A stretch of 64,000 nt of DNA, from contig NC_067129.1 of the NCBI RefSeq assembly GCF_021347895.1, positions 33,889,690 through 33,953,689 of the forward strand, given 5' to 3'. Shown here piece after piece: positions 44,961 through 56,633 of this stretch (its first letter is position 1; each line of letters begins with the position of its first letter). Under the pieces are notes generated by a model. The model did not search any database, had not been told where the DNA came from, and saw nothing but the letters and a program-made list of their open reading frames with translations. The stretch is from Acanthochromis polyacanthus. Lineage: Eukaryota; Chordata; Actinopteri; Pomacentridae. A program made the position numbers and the translations under genes.

Positions 44961-45740
44961 ACCAATCAGGAATAACTTTATGACCACGTGTCAAATATGC
45001 CATTGGTGACCCATCAAGGCATGGACTCACCAGACCCGAAGGTGTTCTGTAGTGTCTGGAACCAAGATGTTAGCAGCAGATCCTTTAATTCCTGGAAGAT
45101 GTGAGGTGGGGCCTCCATGGATCGGACTTGTTTGTCCCGTACATCCCAAAGGTGCAGGATTGGATTGAAATCTGGGGAATTTGAAGGCCAAGTCAACACC
45201 TCAAACTGGTTGTTGTGCTCCTCAAACCATTCATGAACCGTTTTTGCTTTGTGGCACGGAATATTATGCTGAAAGAGGCCACAGCCATCAGGAAATATCA
45301 TTGCCATGAAAGGGTGTACGTGATCTGCAACATCACTTAGGTAGGTGGTACGAGTCAAAGTAGACCCAAGGTTTCCCAGAACGTTGCCAAAGCATCAAGC
45401 ATCCTGGTGCCATGTATTCCCCAGGTAAGAGACACAGCCGGACATTTACATGATGTAAAAGAAAACATCATTCATCAGACCACGCCACCTTCTTCCATTG
45501 CTTCGTGGTTCAGTTCTGATGTCCACATGTCCATTATCGGTCTTTCACCGGTGCTCAGAGGCCAGCATGGGCGCAACAAGCTGAGTATGCTCTGTGTATT
45601 CTGATGGCTCTTCATCAGAACCAGCATGAACTTTTTCAGCAATCTGAGCAACAGTAGCTGTTCTGTTGGATCAGACCACATGGGCCAGCCTCTGCTCTCC
45701 ACTTTGTCACATACAGTAAGAGGGTGCACTGGTCAGAGAG
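44961..45740 (-). mobile_element. Decayed Tc1-like DNA transposon
   Basis: The left end is accaatcaggaataacttta followed by tgaccac, the usual outer end of this fish family. On the minus strand the C-terminal half of a Tc1-type transposase is readable (HKAKTVHEWFEEHNNQFEV, LTWPSNSPDFNPILHLWD). The Asp of the usual DNAPCHK block is gone, and the usual N-P-I-E-H-L-W has become N-P-I-L, so the DDE catalytic set is broken. The N-terminal half and the other end are missing. It cannot encode an active transposase. Confidence 0.8.
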
Positions 45741-45992
45741 CTACGTGGAGAAAAATATTTCCTTTCAAGAAGTATGTCATACTAGAGATTTATTATCCCA
45801 TGATGCACAAAGAAAATGCAGGTTGGGACAAACATCTCTTTCTTCGCCTATTAACGTTTTAATTTCTGTCAGGTCTTACGTGATGCTGATGTGAATGAAG
45901 GAGTGAGGAGGACTCTTGGACTCCGTCAAGATGACAGATGAAAAAATATATGTGAGAGAGAGAGCATGCATGAATATATGTGTGTATGTATA

Positions 45993-46375
45993 CAGCGCCC
46001 TCCATAATTATTGGCACCCCTGGCTAAGATGCATTCTTTTGCTTCTAATAAATTCCTTTTTTTTTCTAAATAATACAGGATCACAATGAAAAAAAAGAGG
46101 AAAATCCAACCTTTAATTCAAGTGCATTTATTCAGTGGGGAAAAAAATCACACATTAAGAAATTCTTTTACATCAAATCATGTGTGCCTCAATTATTAGC
46201 ACCCCTGATGTTAACACTTTGTACAACCTCCTTTTGCCAACAAAACAGCACCTAACCTTCTCCTATGATACATTTTTTCCACAACTGTCAGTGTGAGAGT
46301 ATGCTTCTGCAATAAAAACTGAATTCAAGGTTTTCAACTTATCTTAACCGGGGTGCCAGTAATTGGAGGGCGCTG
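45993..46375. mobile_element. Complete Tc1/mariner-type MITE
   Basis: A 383-bp element with inverted ends CAGCGCCCTCCATAATTATT and, in reverse complement from the right, CAGCGCCCTCCAATTACTGG. The TA dinucleotide lies on each side, as Tc1/mariner insertion leaves. Inner conserved pieces ggcacccctgg and caattattagcacccctgat are also present. It carries no transposase. Confidence 0.85.
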
Positions 46376-46377
46376 TA

Positions 46378-46400
46378 TGTATATATATATATATATATCT
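46378..46400. repeat. (TA)n microsatellite
   Basis: Short tatata run directly after the MITE's right TA. Confidence 0.8.
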
Positions 46401-46558
46401 TCTCAGTTATTTTTACTCCTGCAGCATATGGTGTTGTATGTATGCAACATAAGGATTAATCTTGCATCTCTGTCCTCGTCTGCTGTCATGCTGATATAAT
46501 GACCATCTGTCTAAGGTGTTCCCAGTGAACTGAATTTGACGCTGATGGTTGGTTTATT

Positions 46559-46798
46559 GTGAAACCAGGAGGCGGTGTCTCCGTGTTGTGCTGCGGCAGC
46601 TTGACTCTGTGGGTGAGGAGAGGAGGAGAGAGGAGGAGAGAGAGGAGCTCCGCCAGAGGACCAGGGAGAGCGTGGAGAGGAATCCCAGCAGCCCCCGGAG
46701 AGAGAGAGAGAGCCGGACCAGGCTGGACCCCCCCACCCCCGCCCCCGGAGGAGGACCCGAGAGAGACCCACGTTGCCACGGGAGAGGCCTCGGTTCAG
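46559..46798 (+). promoter_or_regulatory. GC-rich leader, candidate capn5 promoter and untranslated exon 1
   Basis: A GC-rich, CpG-containing stretch in AT-rich surroundings. It contains gagaggaggagag purine runs and a c-rich block near 46,730-46,745, and ends in a good donor CGGTTCAG|gtaacg at 46,798/46,799. It is on the strand of the calpain-5 coding exon 13.4 kb downstream, and no other gene starts in between. The long open frames here overlap on both strands and look like products of base composition. The link to capn5 is inferred. Confidence 0.45.
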
Positions 46799-49030
46799 GT
46801 AACGGCGCTGTGGAAACCGGTTGCCGCTGCCTTTCCCGGGCGGGCAGGTGCATTTAGACGGGCTCGCTGGAGATGGAGAGGCGGCGGTGGGAGAGGCGCA
46901 CGAAGCGGCGGGTTAAATCTCTGGAGATCCCAGATCCTATTACTTACTTACCGTCTGATTTATACGGCGTCGGTCGCCGGGTTTGCTGAGCAGATAACGG
47001 GAGGTGAGGGTGGGGGTGAGAGGGGATATTTATCAAACCGCCGTACTGCACCGGTGCGAGATGAGCTGTGCGTTTTAGTTTGCGCAAAAATAGCGGCATA
47101 TATATCATCCATCTGAGATATCCCAGCCGCAGCTCCTGCTTTGTTGTGTTCCTCTGCTGCTGTGCTGGAGTTCATCTCCCCTACTGTACATCAAATAGGT
47201 TTGGCAAGGTGGGGTTTGTACTGTTTCACATTTTGTTTTCATAATTCCAGCAAAGATAAAACCACAGTTGCTGTACATGGGAGCCAGAGCTGAGAAAATA
47301 TAACATCAAGCTAAATAGTAATATCAGTCATCAGTAATGGCTTCATCTGAAAAATTAAAGGCTTTGTAAGTTTAGCTGTCAGCTGATACCAAAAGGGGGA
47401 CTTTCCATGTGATGCTGTGGAGCTTGTTTTCCTCTGCATGGGGAGCAATAAATTAATAATTTCACAAGTATATTGTTCTGCAGAGTACCAAGGGGGAAAT
47501 GAAGGCACATTAATAGTGAATGCCCACGAGTGAAACTGCTTATTGGGAATAATTTGCCTAAAGTGGAGTTAAACTGAGGCTAAAATCGGCACAGAAATGT
47601 TGTTTACTATCAATATCTGCCCAAATATGCGTGAACATTTATCTACTTTATGTGAGATTAAAAAGTCAAAACCATATAGTGGCTGCTGAATGTATGCAAA
47701 TTTGACAATATTTATTTGTTAGAAATAGGTAAAGAAGTAATTAAATCACAACATAAATATACTTACTACTTATTTATTTGAAGATAACTCCAATATTGTG
47801 TTATGAGCAAAAATAAATAAATAAAAATTGAATATTTAGAACTTGATTTTTGGTAATCGCGGCAGTTAAAAGTGAAAAATTAAACCGGAGTGGACTTTTG
47901 GAGTGCAAGTGTCGTGTGTCAGGGCCAAGCCTACTGTAGCTGGCATCAGGAGGAGATACTGCAGAGAGGAGATCACGATGCTGGGAGGATGGGAAGCTGG
48001 GATAGCCCTCCTCCCTGATGCAGGAGAGGGTGGATGGGGGTGGTGGTGGATGAAGGATGGTCTGACGCACCCCTCCCTCCTTCCATCTCTCTCTCCTTTC
48101 TTTCTCCCACTCCATCTCCATCTCTCTCTCTCTCTCTCTTCGTGGTATACTGGTGCATTACTGCTCCCTGTTCACTTCTGAGTATAATCAGTCTGTCAGC
48201 AGAAGCAGACTCAATCAGTCACTCCCCCCCAACACCACCAACACGCGGAGACACTCGGCCTTGATCTCTGACCACAATATTACCACAACCCCAACGCTGC
48301 TTCCCGCTCTGTGCATTAGTTATGTGGACACTTACTTGGGAAAAATGTGATTTTTTCTTGACAACAAATCACTAATATTCCTTCAAATGTGCACATGCAT
48401 GTAATATTCAGGCTGAAATACCTGCTGCACATACATTTGTTTATCCCCAGTTTTTTTTTTTTGCATTTCGAGAGTAAGTTGCTGTCGGTCTAAAGATAAT
48501 GAAGCTCGCAGATTCAGCCCTGCGTCGTGCATCAGTATTGAAATGATCTCTTCAGAGAGTAGCCTTAAGTCACGAGTTACAACACGACCACATTATACCC
48601 AGAACAACACGGTTAAAGTAACAGGCTCTCTCTGTGATACCAGGGAGTTTGCAGAGAAAATTACAAGTGCAGGCTGGTACATCATTGTCCAGTGATACTG
48701 GCTCGCTAGATACGAGTAGATGGATGTTTTTGTGACCAGTTTACCGTTCAGAAACAGGGTTTGTTGCTCAGGGCGATCCCCATTCAGTTTCAGGAGCTGT
48801 CCGTGGTACTTAGTCCGTTATTATTCATACCTGTGTTAAAACTGTGACATTTTATTGGAATAATAGGTTTCTTCTGGCTGGAAATGACATCAACAAGTGG
48901 CAAATGATAGTCAAACATTGTGGTGGAGGTGTCAATGATGAATTTCTACTTTTTTTGTTTTATGTTTTCACTAAAAATTGTCTCGGTAGCATAATCTTAT
49001 ATAGCATTTTGAAAAATCTAATTCGTAATG
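46799..49030. other. Inferred capn5 intron 1, first part
   Basis: Includes more GC-rich sequence to about 47,070. A pyrimidine-rich segment with a (TC)n run at 48,121-48,139 follows, and then plain AT-rich DNA. An alternative first exon near 47,900-48,010 is possible but unsupported. Confidence 0.35.
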
Positions 49031-49905
49031 CAGTACAAACTCAGAGCAACTGATGCAGTGGTTCTTTCATCAGTTACTAGGTGATTACACGTCAGAAGAA
49101 GATGTCCGGTTGCTTATTGTACCTGTTCACAAGACTGGGGAAGACTTGTATATGGGAAAACCATAAATAAGTGTTTTCAAGTGCCAGTGGCCACAGTGCG
49201 TCGCCTAATAAACTAAACATCGGGACATCTACCCTGTGAAAAAATCTCAAATGGTGTAGTAGGAAGCCAAAAGTGACCACTGAGCACATCCTGATTAGCA
49301 ATTCTGGTGCCAACATCTCACTTAGACACTCCAGTAGACACTGAACAATGCTGGTGTTCAAGGATGCTGACCAGAAAAGACTCTGCATCTCCAAAACAGG
49401 CACACAAAAGTCTACTAAGCCTTTGCAAAAGCTCACCAGGCCAAAGATGGATGCTTTAGTTAATCAGTTCTGTGATCAACTGAGAAAGGTGGATTTTTTT
49501 TGTACACAAAGACTTTACGTTTAATCAGTGAAAGAAAGGAGAAGCATTCATCCTCAAGAATGCCATCCTCACAGTCACATATGATGGCAATGTGATCCTT
49601 TCGGCGTGTTTTTCAGCCATTTCATTGGGCAGTCAACCTTCTCAAAGTCAGTGCCACCATTAGAAAAGAGGGCAAAATTAAGATTCTGAAGAAAAACAGC
49701 AGTCAGTCTGCAGAAAAACTTGTCCTTGGGTGGCATCAGAACTCCCAACAAAACAATGATCTCAAACATAAAGCTAAACGCTGTCGAGAAATGTTTAAAA
49801 GAAAGCAATATCAAGATTTTGAAGTGACTTGGCCAAAGTTGAGATCTGAATCTCATCGAGAATCTTTGGAGGAAACTGATGACTAGATCAAATCATTAAG
49901 TTTGA
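49030..49905 (+). mobile_element. Decayed Tc1-like DNA transposon
   Basis: Fragments of a Tc1-type transposase can be read in shifting frames on the plus strand. These include an N-terminal piece near 49,085 (SEEDVRLLIVPVHKTGEDLY), and a C-terminal piece near 49,740-49,850 ending in a corrupted form of the usual P-D-L-N-P-I-E-N-L-W motif (atctgaatctcatcgagaat, then ctttgg). Stops and indels throughout; inactive. Confidence 0.7.
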
Positions 49906-51840
49906 CATTATGGCGCTTTATTTCACTTCTTTCAAGCTCATTTTTGGTCACACCCGTCTGTAGTAACTGACTGGGAAGACTAGAGGCTTCTCTGTGCACA
50001 GCTGCCTAGTTAGCATCTACTGGAGCCCACATGTGAGGTGTTTATGGAACATTGTAGATTTGAGTCTCTATCAGTAAAAAGATGGTCAGCAAGTTAGGTG
50101 TTTTCATCACAATTTTATTTATATGTTGCCTCTAAGAGATGCACTGAATTCAGGTGAAGAAGAACCCTATGTGATTTGTTCTTTAAGTTGTGACTATTGC
50201 AGTTTGTCTCAACTCTAAAACTAAGCCCTTCCTTTATTTTGTTAACATTTATTCAGCAATTGTCAGGTAACTTCAATCTATACCTAAAGGTAAATTGAGG
50301 AAAATGGTGCACATCAATGACAAGAAAGTCTGATCGTGCAGTAGATACGTCTCAAAATCCATAGAATTCATTGTGGTTTTTAAGAAAGACATTGTGAACA
50401 GAAACTTGAAGTTGCATCCCAATGTTTGTCCTGTAGTGTAAGTACTTTGATAAAAAGGCTGAAGTGCTTAAATCAAAGTGAGGTGGTTCAGAATTAAACC
50501 CTTAAACCTTTCTGCTCCTTATTCCAAATCGGCCATCATTTCAAATTTTCGTTCATATTGATATCAATTGAAATGAAGCGTTTCTAGTCTGATATATTTT
50601 TTTAGCTCGACCACCCACTTAATGAGTTTAGCAGGTATATATTTCAAAATTGTGCCGCTGTACCTTTATCAATACTCAGATCCTTCAGCCAAGTGCCAGG
50701 CAGCGCCGCTTGAAAGAGATGAATGTTGACATCTGCTGACCAGCAGCTACTCCTGCTCAGCAAGCTCAGTAGCAGAATGAAGCAAGGGCAATTTGCAGTC
50801 TGGACCGATGCTCATATTCAGCCATTTGATCATGTGTGTTGTTCAATTAGAGAAAAGATCACAGACAAGTTTGGGACTGTGATTGGCTTATTCGCAGTGC
50901 CGCAGCCTCCCCGCCAAAGTCTCTAACCTCACAGGATGACAGGCTTCTAATACTGTTGAGTAAACAAGCAGGGGAACGCGAGTGGACAAGCCTCGCTCAC
51001 TGTCAGAAAAGAGGAGAAAGCAGGCATTATGAATTATTTGTCGTCCTACATCAACACTTTGGAGTCACAGAGTAGCCGATGATTAATGCACACTGCTAGA
51101 AACACTGCATTAGTCGCTCTACTATTATGCCCACAGTGTTCCTGTCTGTTGGAAAGGGGCACTTTGTTGTGTGCTGCTCATTCCTAAGAGTACTGATTAT
51201 TGATTGACTTTTCCCTCCAGCTTTTCACCTCTCTTCACTGCAAGAGCTGTCGTTTTCTGAATCATGACTCCATTGTTTGGAGGGGACCGCATCATCTGTC
51301 AGCCATGAATTCTTTAACTGTCATTTTGTCCTCGGCAGAACTCTTCCTCCTCTGTACGTTTCCTCTCAGCAACAGATTATTTATCGTGTTTTTGTCTTGT
51401 TTCTCCATTCAGGTTCCCTCCCATCACACTTTTCTTTAAGCATAATCCTCCATGGTCCATTAGTAATGAAGTACCATCATTCTTTTAGCATGCAGCCTCC
51501 ATTGCATGATGGGAATGCCAACATCTGCAGGTACCCAGCTATCTTGTCTCCCCTCTGTCTTTATTATTTCAGAAAAGACAAAGAAATGGACCAATTTAGC
51601 CCCTTTATGTCTAACAGAATCTTTCCTACATCGACTGGTTTGTTACAGTCCCAGTCTCCCTGTAGTGTGGGCAGTTTTCATCGAGTTTCCATAAAACATC
51701 CTCCCATCTGCTTTGTTTCTCCGCGTGTAGGAGAGCTGAGGTCTTAAATCACATCTTCCCAAACATTGGTCTATAGTCCAGCAGCATTTTTTTTCCACAT
51801 TATAGCGTCTGTTGCCACTAATACACTGGTGAGAAATGTG
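49906..51840. other. Inferred capn5 intron 1, middle part
   Basis: No recognised element. Open frames near 51,200-51,750 on the plus strand overlap each other in different frames and match no family. Confidence 0.35.
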
Positions 51841-51853
51841 CAGCTTCGCTTTT

Positions 51854-52032
51854 AAAAAAAAAAAAAAAAATTTCTTTTTGCCCTTTCTTATTGTGATAGT
51901 TGCAGTAAAGACTGACAGGAAACGGGGGAGAAGAGTAGGGGGAAGACATGCAGCAAAGGGCCACGGGCAGGAATCGAACCCGGGCCGCTGCGTCGCCCGC
52001 TTAACCCGATGAGCTATACGGGTGCTCCGGCA
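51854..52032 (-). mobile_element. tRNA-derived SINE with target-site duplication
   Basis: On the minus strand it begins GGAGCACCCGTATAGCTCA (A-box-like) and has GGGTTCGATTCC (B box) about 45 bases on, then ttgctgcatgtcttccccc and tttcctgtcagtctttactg, and ends in a 17-base T run. The 14-bp sequence gcagcttcgctttt flanks it on both sides (51,840-51,853 and 52,033-52,046), a clear target duplication. It is not a functional tRNA gene because the 3' half of the cloverleaf is absent. Confidence 0.85.
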
Positions 52033-52485
52033 GCAGCTTCGCTTTTTGCAGGTTTTAGGAAGCACTAATGCCATCAGACTGACATGACATCTTGTCGTCA
52101 GATCTCACGTGATGTACTGGCTCTCTGTCTGAGGTGACATCATTCAGCTCAGAAATGTAGACATACTGTAAAGACCCCCTACACTGAAAATCCAATTTTT
52201 TCCTTAACTTATAACTTGCCCATATGGTGTTTCTTATATGCTGCATGTCATGAGCAAACTAAGCGGTCGGTACCATAACTGAGCGTTTTAGTCTTGAAAC
52301 AGCAGTATACTGATGACAGAGTTTCTTATGTAGAAGAAGTAACAAACCAATCCTGTGTACTTGTAGGGTGGAGCTAAAGTAAGTACATCAGTAGCCTTCA
52401 TTAATCTCCTAATGACAATAACAATGGTAATTTTACAACTAATGAGAATTTCGGCGGGTGCAATCGTAGATGAGATACAAGTTTA

Positions 52486-53032
52486 TTAACCCTTTGCGCT
52501 TCAGTGCGCTTCGGTGTCCCGCCGGTGGTACACTTACTAATTTGCATAGGAATTTCAAGAATGTCCGAAGGCTGCAAACGCGATTATACAAACACTATAC
52601 GCCGATGGAAAGCTTAAATTCTCATGAATCCGCCGGTATAAACCACTTTCAGATGTGATTACCACAGCGGGTGAGAAAAACACATTTGTCCAACAGAAAC
52701 GAATATCCATCCATCCGTTCTCTGTACACGGCTTCACACAGCGCGACTCACATTTCCGGGTTCATTATTACACACAGATGAAAATATTCCACAAAAAATG
52801 GCCATAATCCAACCTTTTACATCCAGACGACACAAGCCAGTAAACTATTTTGTCCAAAACATGTCCTGAAGTCGGTATAAAATCCACGAATCGGTCGTTT
52901 TCAAGGAAATGCACCTCGCGATGCGCGTCCAATATTCCCTGTACTTCTCGTCATATTTTTTATTTACAAATAGAATATTAGTGATTTTTTGTACTGAAAA
53001 TGGCTGGAATTGACTGCAGCTTAAAGGGTTAA
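52486..53032. mobile_element. piggyBac-like MITE, copy 2 (capn5 intron)
   Basis: Same element as copy 1, 547 bp between the outer borders of TTAA, with ends CCCTTTGCGCTTCAGTGC and (reverse complement) CCCTTTAAGCTGCAGTCA. The differences from copy 1 are scattered substitutions and small indels, and the palindrome near its left end is no longer perfect. Confidence 0.85.
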
Positions 53033-55447
53033 TCCCCCAAAAAATTAGTTGTAAAAGTTTTTGCTCAGAGAACGTTACATACCATGAGAAATAAATGCAG
53101 TGCCTAATGGAAAAATACGATCCATAACTGAAAAGTGAACTAAAATAAGACTACAGCAGAAAAGTGAGAAGTAAAACTAGCAACGACTCTGAGCTAGTGA
53201 GATAATATTACACATGATGATGAAATACTGCTCGTGAAATAGAAATATGTTGAGAATTAAGAGTTGAGAATATTAGTTTGGAGCAGACTCAGAGTAAATG
53301 TTCAGCAAGCATTGAAAGGTTGAACCTAGGAGTCTCCAGTTGATTGGGGCAGTTCAAAGTTGTCAGAACACAGATATGTTCAGTGGTAGACTGTTCCTTT
53401 CACTGTCAAAAATATGGATTAATCCTGGAAGAATACTAAAGTAGTCCTTTTTTCCCTGTGGCAATAACACCAGAATTTGGTCGGTGGCATGGGGACCATG
53501 GTCGTCTCAGATGTTAAGGACATTGGATGATTCAGGACATTAGAATTCATGTGAAATATTTGAGCAACAGTCGGCATATACAGGTAAGTCCATCACAAGA
53601 GTAACCTTTCAGCTTGGATTCACAGCAGTGCTTGTTGTGTTTCCTACTCTCGTACAGGTGAACAGCCCAGTAGCTTTTCAGGATTCCTGCTCTGCAGGTA
53701 ATGCTGTTGGCAGTCCACAGAGGCCAGATGACAGCATGGTTTTCCCCTATGCAGCCACGAGCCAAGACACCAGGCCATCTGTCAGATTTAGCTTCCAACT
53801 GCGACCTCCTCATCCCCCCAGGAATTTACTTTATCACTCGCTCAAGAGTCAGCTAGCTTGTTAATTCCTCAGAATTGCACTTACAGGATATTTTCTTTAA
53901 TTAAGGCCAGAGACAGAGCAGACTGAAGGCTGTAGTTAATAGTAAGAACGTAGACTGGGCATTATTTGAGAGCTACACTTGTAGATCTTTCCAACCAGGA
54001 TGTTTAAAGTGGTCTTACTTTGGGGAAGACTGTTACTCTTTCACACATTTGATCACAGAGATGAAACAATATTTTGAGAGGCAGGTAAATAATTACTGTG
54101 ATCAAGTTGTAAAAGCTGACATTCGTTAGCTGCTCCAAAGCCAGTTCTTCTGTCTGTTTGGATTCAGCATGTCACAAGTGTGCTGAAAGAATTGGATTCC
54201 TCTGAATGTCAGAGAAAGTTAGTCCTTAAAGCCTTCAGGTTAATGATATCTGAAAGGTACAGTAGTCAGATTTCATGCTGCTACTGATGTCCTTTTGATG
54301 TAGTTTCTCTCCATTTTCTGTTCACTTCATTTTCCTCTAGATATTGGATGTTATTGAGTGCTGCAGGAAGGTGAGCAGGTCTGCTCAGCACAATTAAAAC
54401 ATGCTTAATTCGATAGTGATGCTTGGTAGGAAAGAGACATTAAGAGACTCATACTGCATTAGTTTTTATTACTACGCTATGCTGAGATGTACACACAGGA
54501 ATGGACTAGAAATTTTAGCTAATACAGTGATTTTTGTTGTGTTTTGTGTTCTCGCATGCTTTATTACTTTACGTTTTGCTTCACCTATAGCAGATAATAA
54601 TAAGGTGCAGTCAGACCATTCTGCAGGTTAAGACAAGAAAGAAAATATCTCTGGTTCTGCTGCTTCAACTTAGACTTTTTTACAGACATTCTGCCATTAT
54701 AGGAGTGTAATGGTACAGCAGTGGGATATTCTTTCTAAGAAAGAGGTCACACTGTTGGTCAAAGTCTGGTCATAGTTAATGTCAGACCACCTATAGATGT
54801 GTTCTGGTTCATTCAGTTGCATCTCCATCAAACGTGCATTTCTCTGCATCCACATTAGATATTCAGGTGCAGATTGCATGTGGATCCCAGGTGTAAATGG
54901 GCTGCATCTGCAGCGGTCCATCTGTTTTCTTTCAGCACATTCCTGTTCTTAGCGCGGCTCACACAAACAACATCACAGGAACATTTCATCTGAGAGTTTA
55001 AGAGGAGTTTGAAAAGCAGCAGAAGAACGAGTCCTCCCACATCATCTGAACATCTCTCCCCTGTGGAAGCACAGCGTCGGTTAAAAGCTGAATCCTACAA
55101 AGGTGTAAGTGCCTCAAGCAGCTGGATTATACTCTGGTTGTCTTTTTTGGCTTTTTGAATGTGTTCAATTTAAAACACAAAGCCCTTGAACTCAACCTAA
55201 ATGACCAGAGAAGTCAGGCTGCCGCTGCCTTTCACACTACCTTTATAAGTGCTCCTTTGTTCATCTGAGCTGCTGAATGCAGACACCTACTCGGTTAAAC
55301 TTAGGAAAATATTGTGTTTATAGGTAAAAGAAACCAGCTAGTTTCAGACAGTTGGTCACTTTGTATGCTCATTGTCCCTCAGAAGTTGTTAGTTGTACTA
55401 AAAGACTGCCATGCTACTTTTACATTTGTTTTTTAAAGACAACAGTT
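53033..55447. other. Inferred capn5 intron 1, later part
   Basis: No supported exon. Positions 54,700-54,930 resemble a dispersed repeat (tgcatgtggatcccaggtgt, aaatgggctgcat), low confidence. The remainder is unremarkable. Confidence 0.35.
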
Positions 55448-55455
55448 ATCGTCTC

Positions 55456-56625
55456 TAGGGCTGGGCGATATGACCAAAATTTTATATCCCGATATAGCTT
55501 ATTTTATATCCCGATACGATATACATCACGATATAGCATATTTTTCAGGTGATAAAAACAGTTACTCGTGTTCGAGTCTGTTGTTGGGATCGAGCAGCGG
55601 CATAGCCCCCAATTTCAACATAACGCGAAAGCGCCGCACCGCGCAGCGGAGCGAAGCGCGACCGTCTTGCTCCAAAAGTCACTGGAAGCGCAGCGCAGTG
55701 GTGTGCCGTCCGGAGGGGGAGGGCTGCTACTCGGAGGGGCTCTCGTGTGAATAGCGATATCACACGATAACAACACATGATATAAACAGAAAATAAATGC
55801 CAGTATCCTTGTAAAAAGGATGTTTTGGATCATAAATGATACTGTATTTTTCCACTTCAGTGATCAGCTTCTCTTCGTCCATGGCATCGTGTTGTGTCTG
55901 GGACTCTGCTGACCTGATGCTCGTGCCTCCGGAGGTGACTTAATAGCAATATATAGGAAAAAATTTACGTCTGAGAGGTCGTGCATTGTGTTTTATTTTG
56001 AAAGTTCCGGTTTAATTTCCTGTCTGGTGCTTTCTCAATGACAGTGAATTTACGAGGTTTTGAAGCAGCGGCACAGAAAATAGACCTGAAGCGAATGTCC
56101 AGCGCCTCAGGGACGTGGCGCTGGCGCTCCGCAGCGCGTGCAGTGGAAATCGTCTGATAGAAGAGAATGGGTTCTAAGTGCTGCGCAGTACGATTCAAGA
56201 GCGCGGCGCTTTCGCGTTATGTGGAAATTGGTGGTAATCAGACACAGGGACTGCTGCGGGGTTACTGCCCTGACAGCCTGTGCTTTGGGACGGGGAGGAG
56301 CTCACAGCAGCACCTGCTGCTTGTTGAAAACAGTAACTGCAGAATGATCCGAGTTTTCCTGTCAATGTCTCCAAAACGGCAGAAAAAGTAGCTAGATTTG
56401 TCGCTCGTCACTTTTGACAAAAAAAGTCGCTAGTTTAGGGAGAAAGTCGCTAAGTTGGCAACACTGGCCGCGTGCCTGGGTTTGCCGTAAGGCACGTCGG
56501 TGATGTAAAATACTGCCGTAAAGCGTGTTTTGCGACACTGCGATATAAACGATAGGATCTTCACATAAAACGATCGACATTTTCTATCGTCCAGACGATA
56601 TCTATCGTCGTATCGCCCAGCCCTA
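55456..56625. mobile_element. hAT-type non-autonomous transposon, 1.17 kb
   Basis: The inverted ends are TAGGGCTGGGCGATATGA and (from the right) TAGGGCTGGGCGATACGA. The flanking 8-mers are atcgtctc (55,448-55,455) and atcgtcac (56,626-56,633), which agree at 7 of 8 positions, as expected for a hAT target duplication. Inside, the strings near 55,605-55,637 and 56,195-56,227 (aacgcgaaagcgccgc and its complement) form a second inverted repeat of about 30 bp. GC-rich interior, no transposase. Confidence 0.8.
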
Positions 56626-56633
56626 ATCGTCAC

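Noticed and set aside
46559..47116. A 185-codon open frame, the longest in the window
   Set aside because: GC-rich DNA with equally long frames on the other strand and in other phases; Arg/Gly-rich and low in complexity. Better read as promoter and untranslated leader.
51277..51747. 156-codon plus-strand open frame
   Set aside because: Overlaps two other open frames in different phases, low conservation signal, unlike any family I know.
51960..52028. tRNA gene on the minus strand
   Set aside because: A and B boxes are present but the 3' acceptor half is replaced by the SINE body, and target duplications flank the whole unit.
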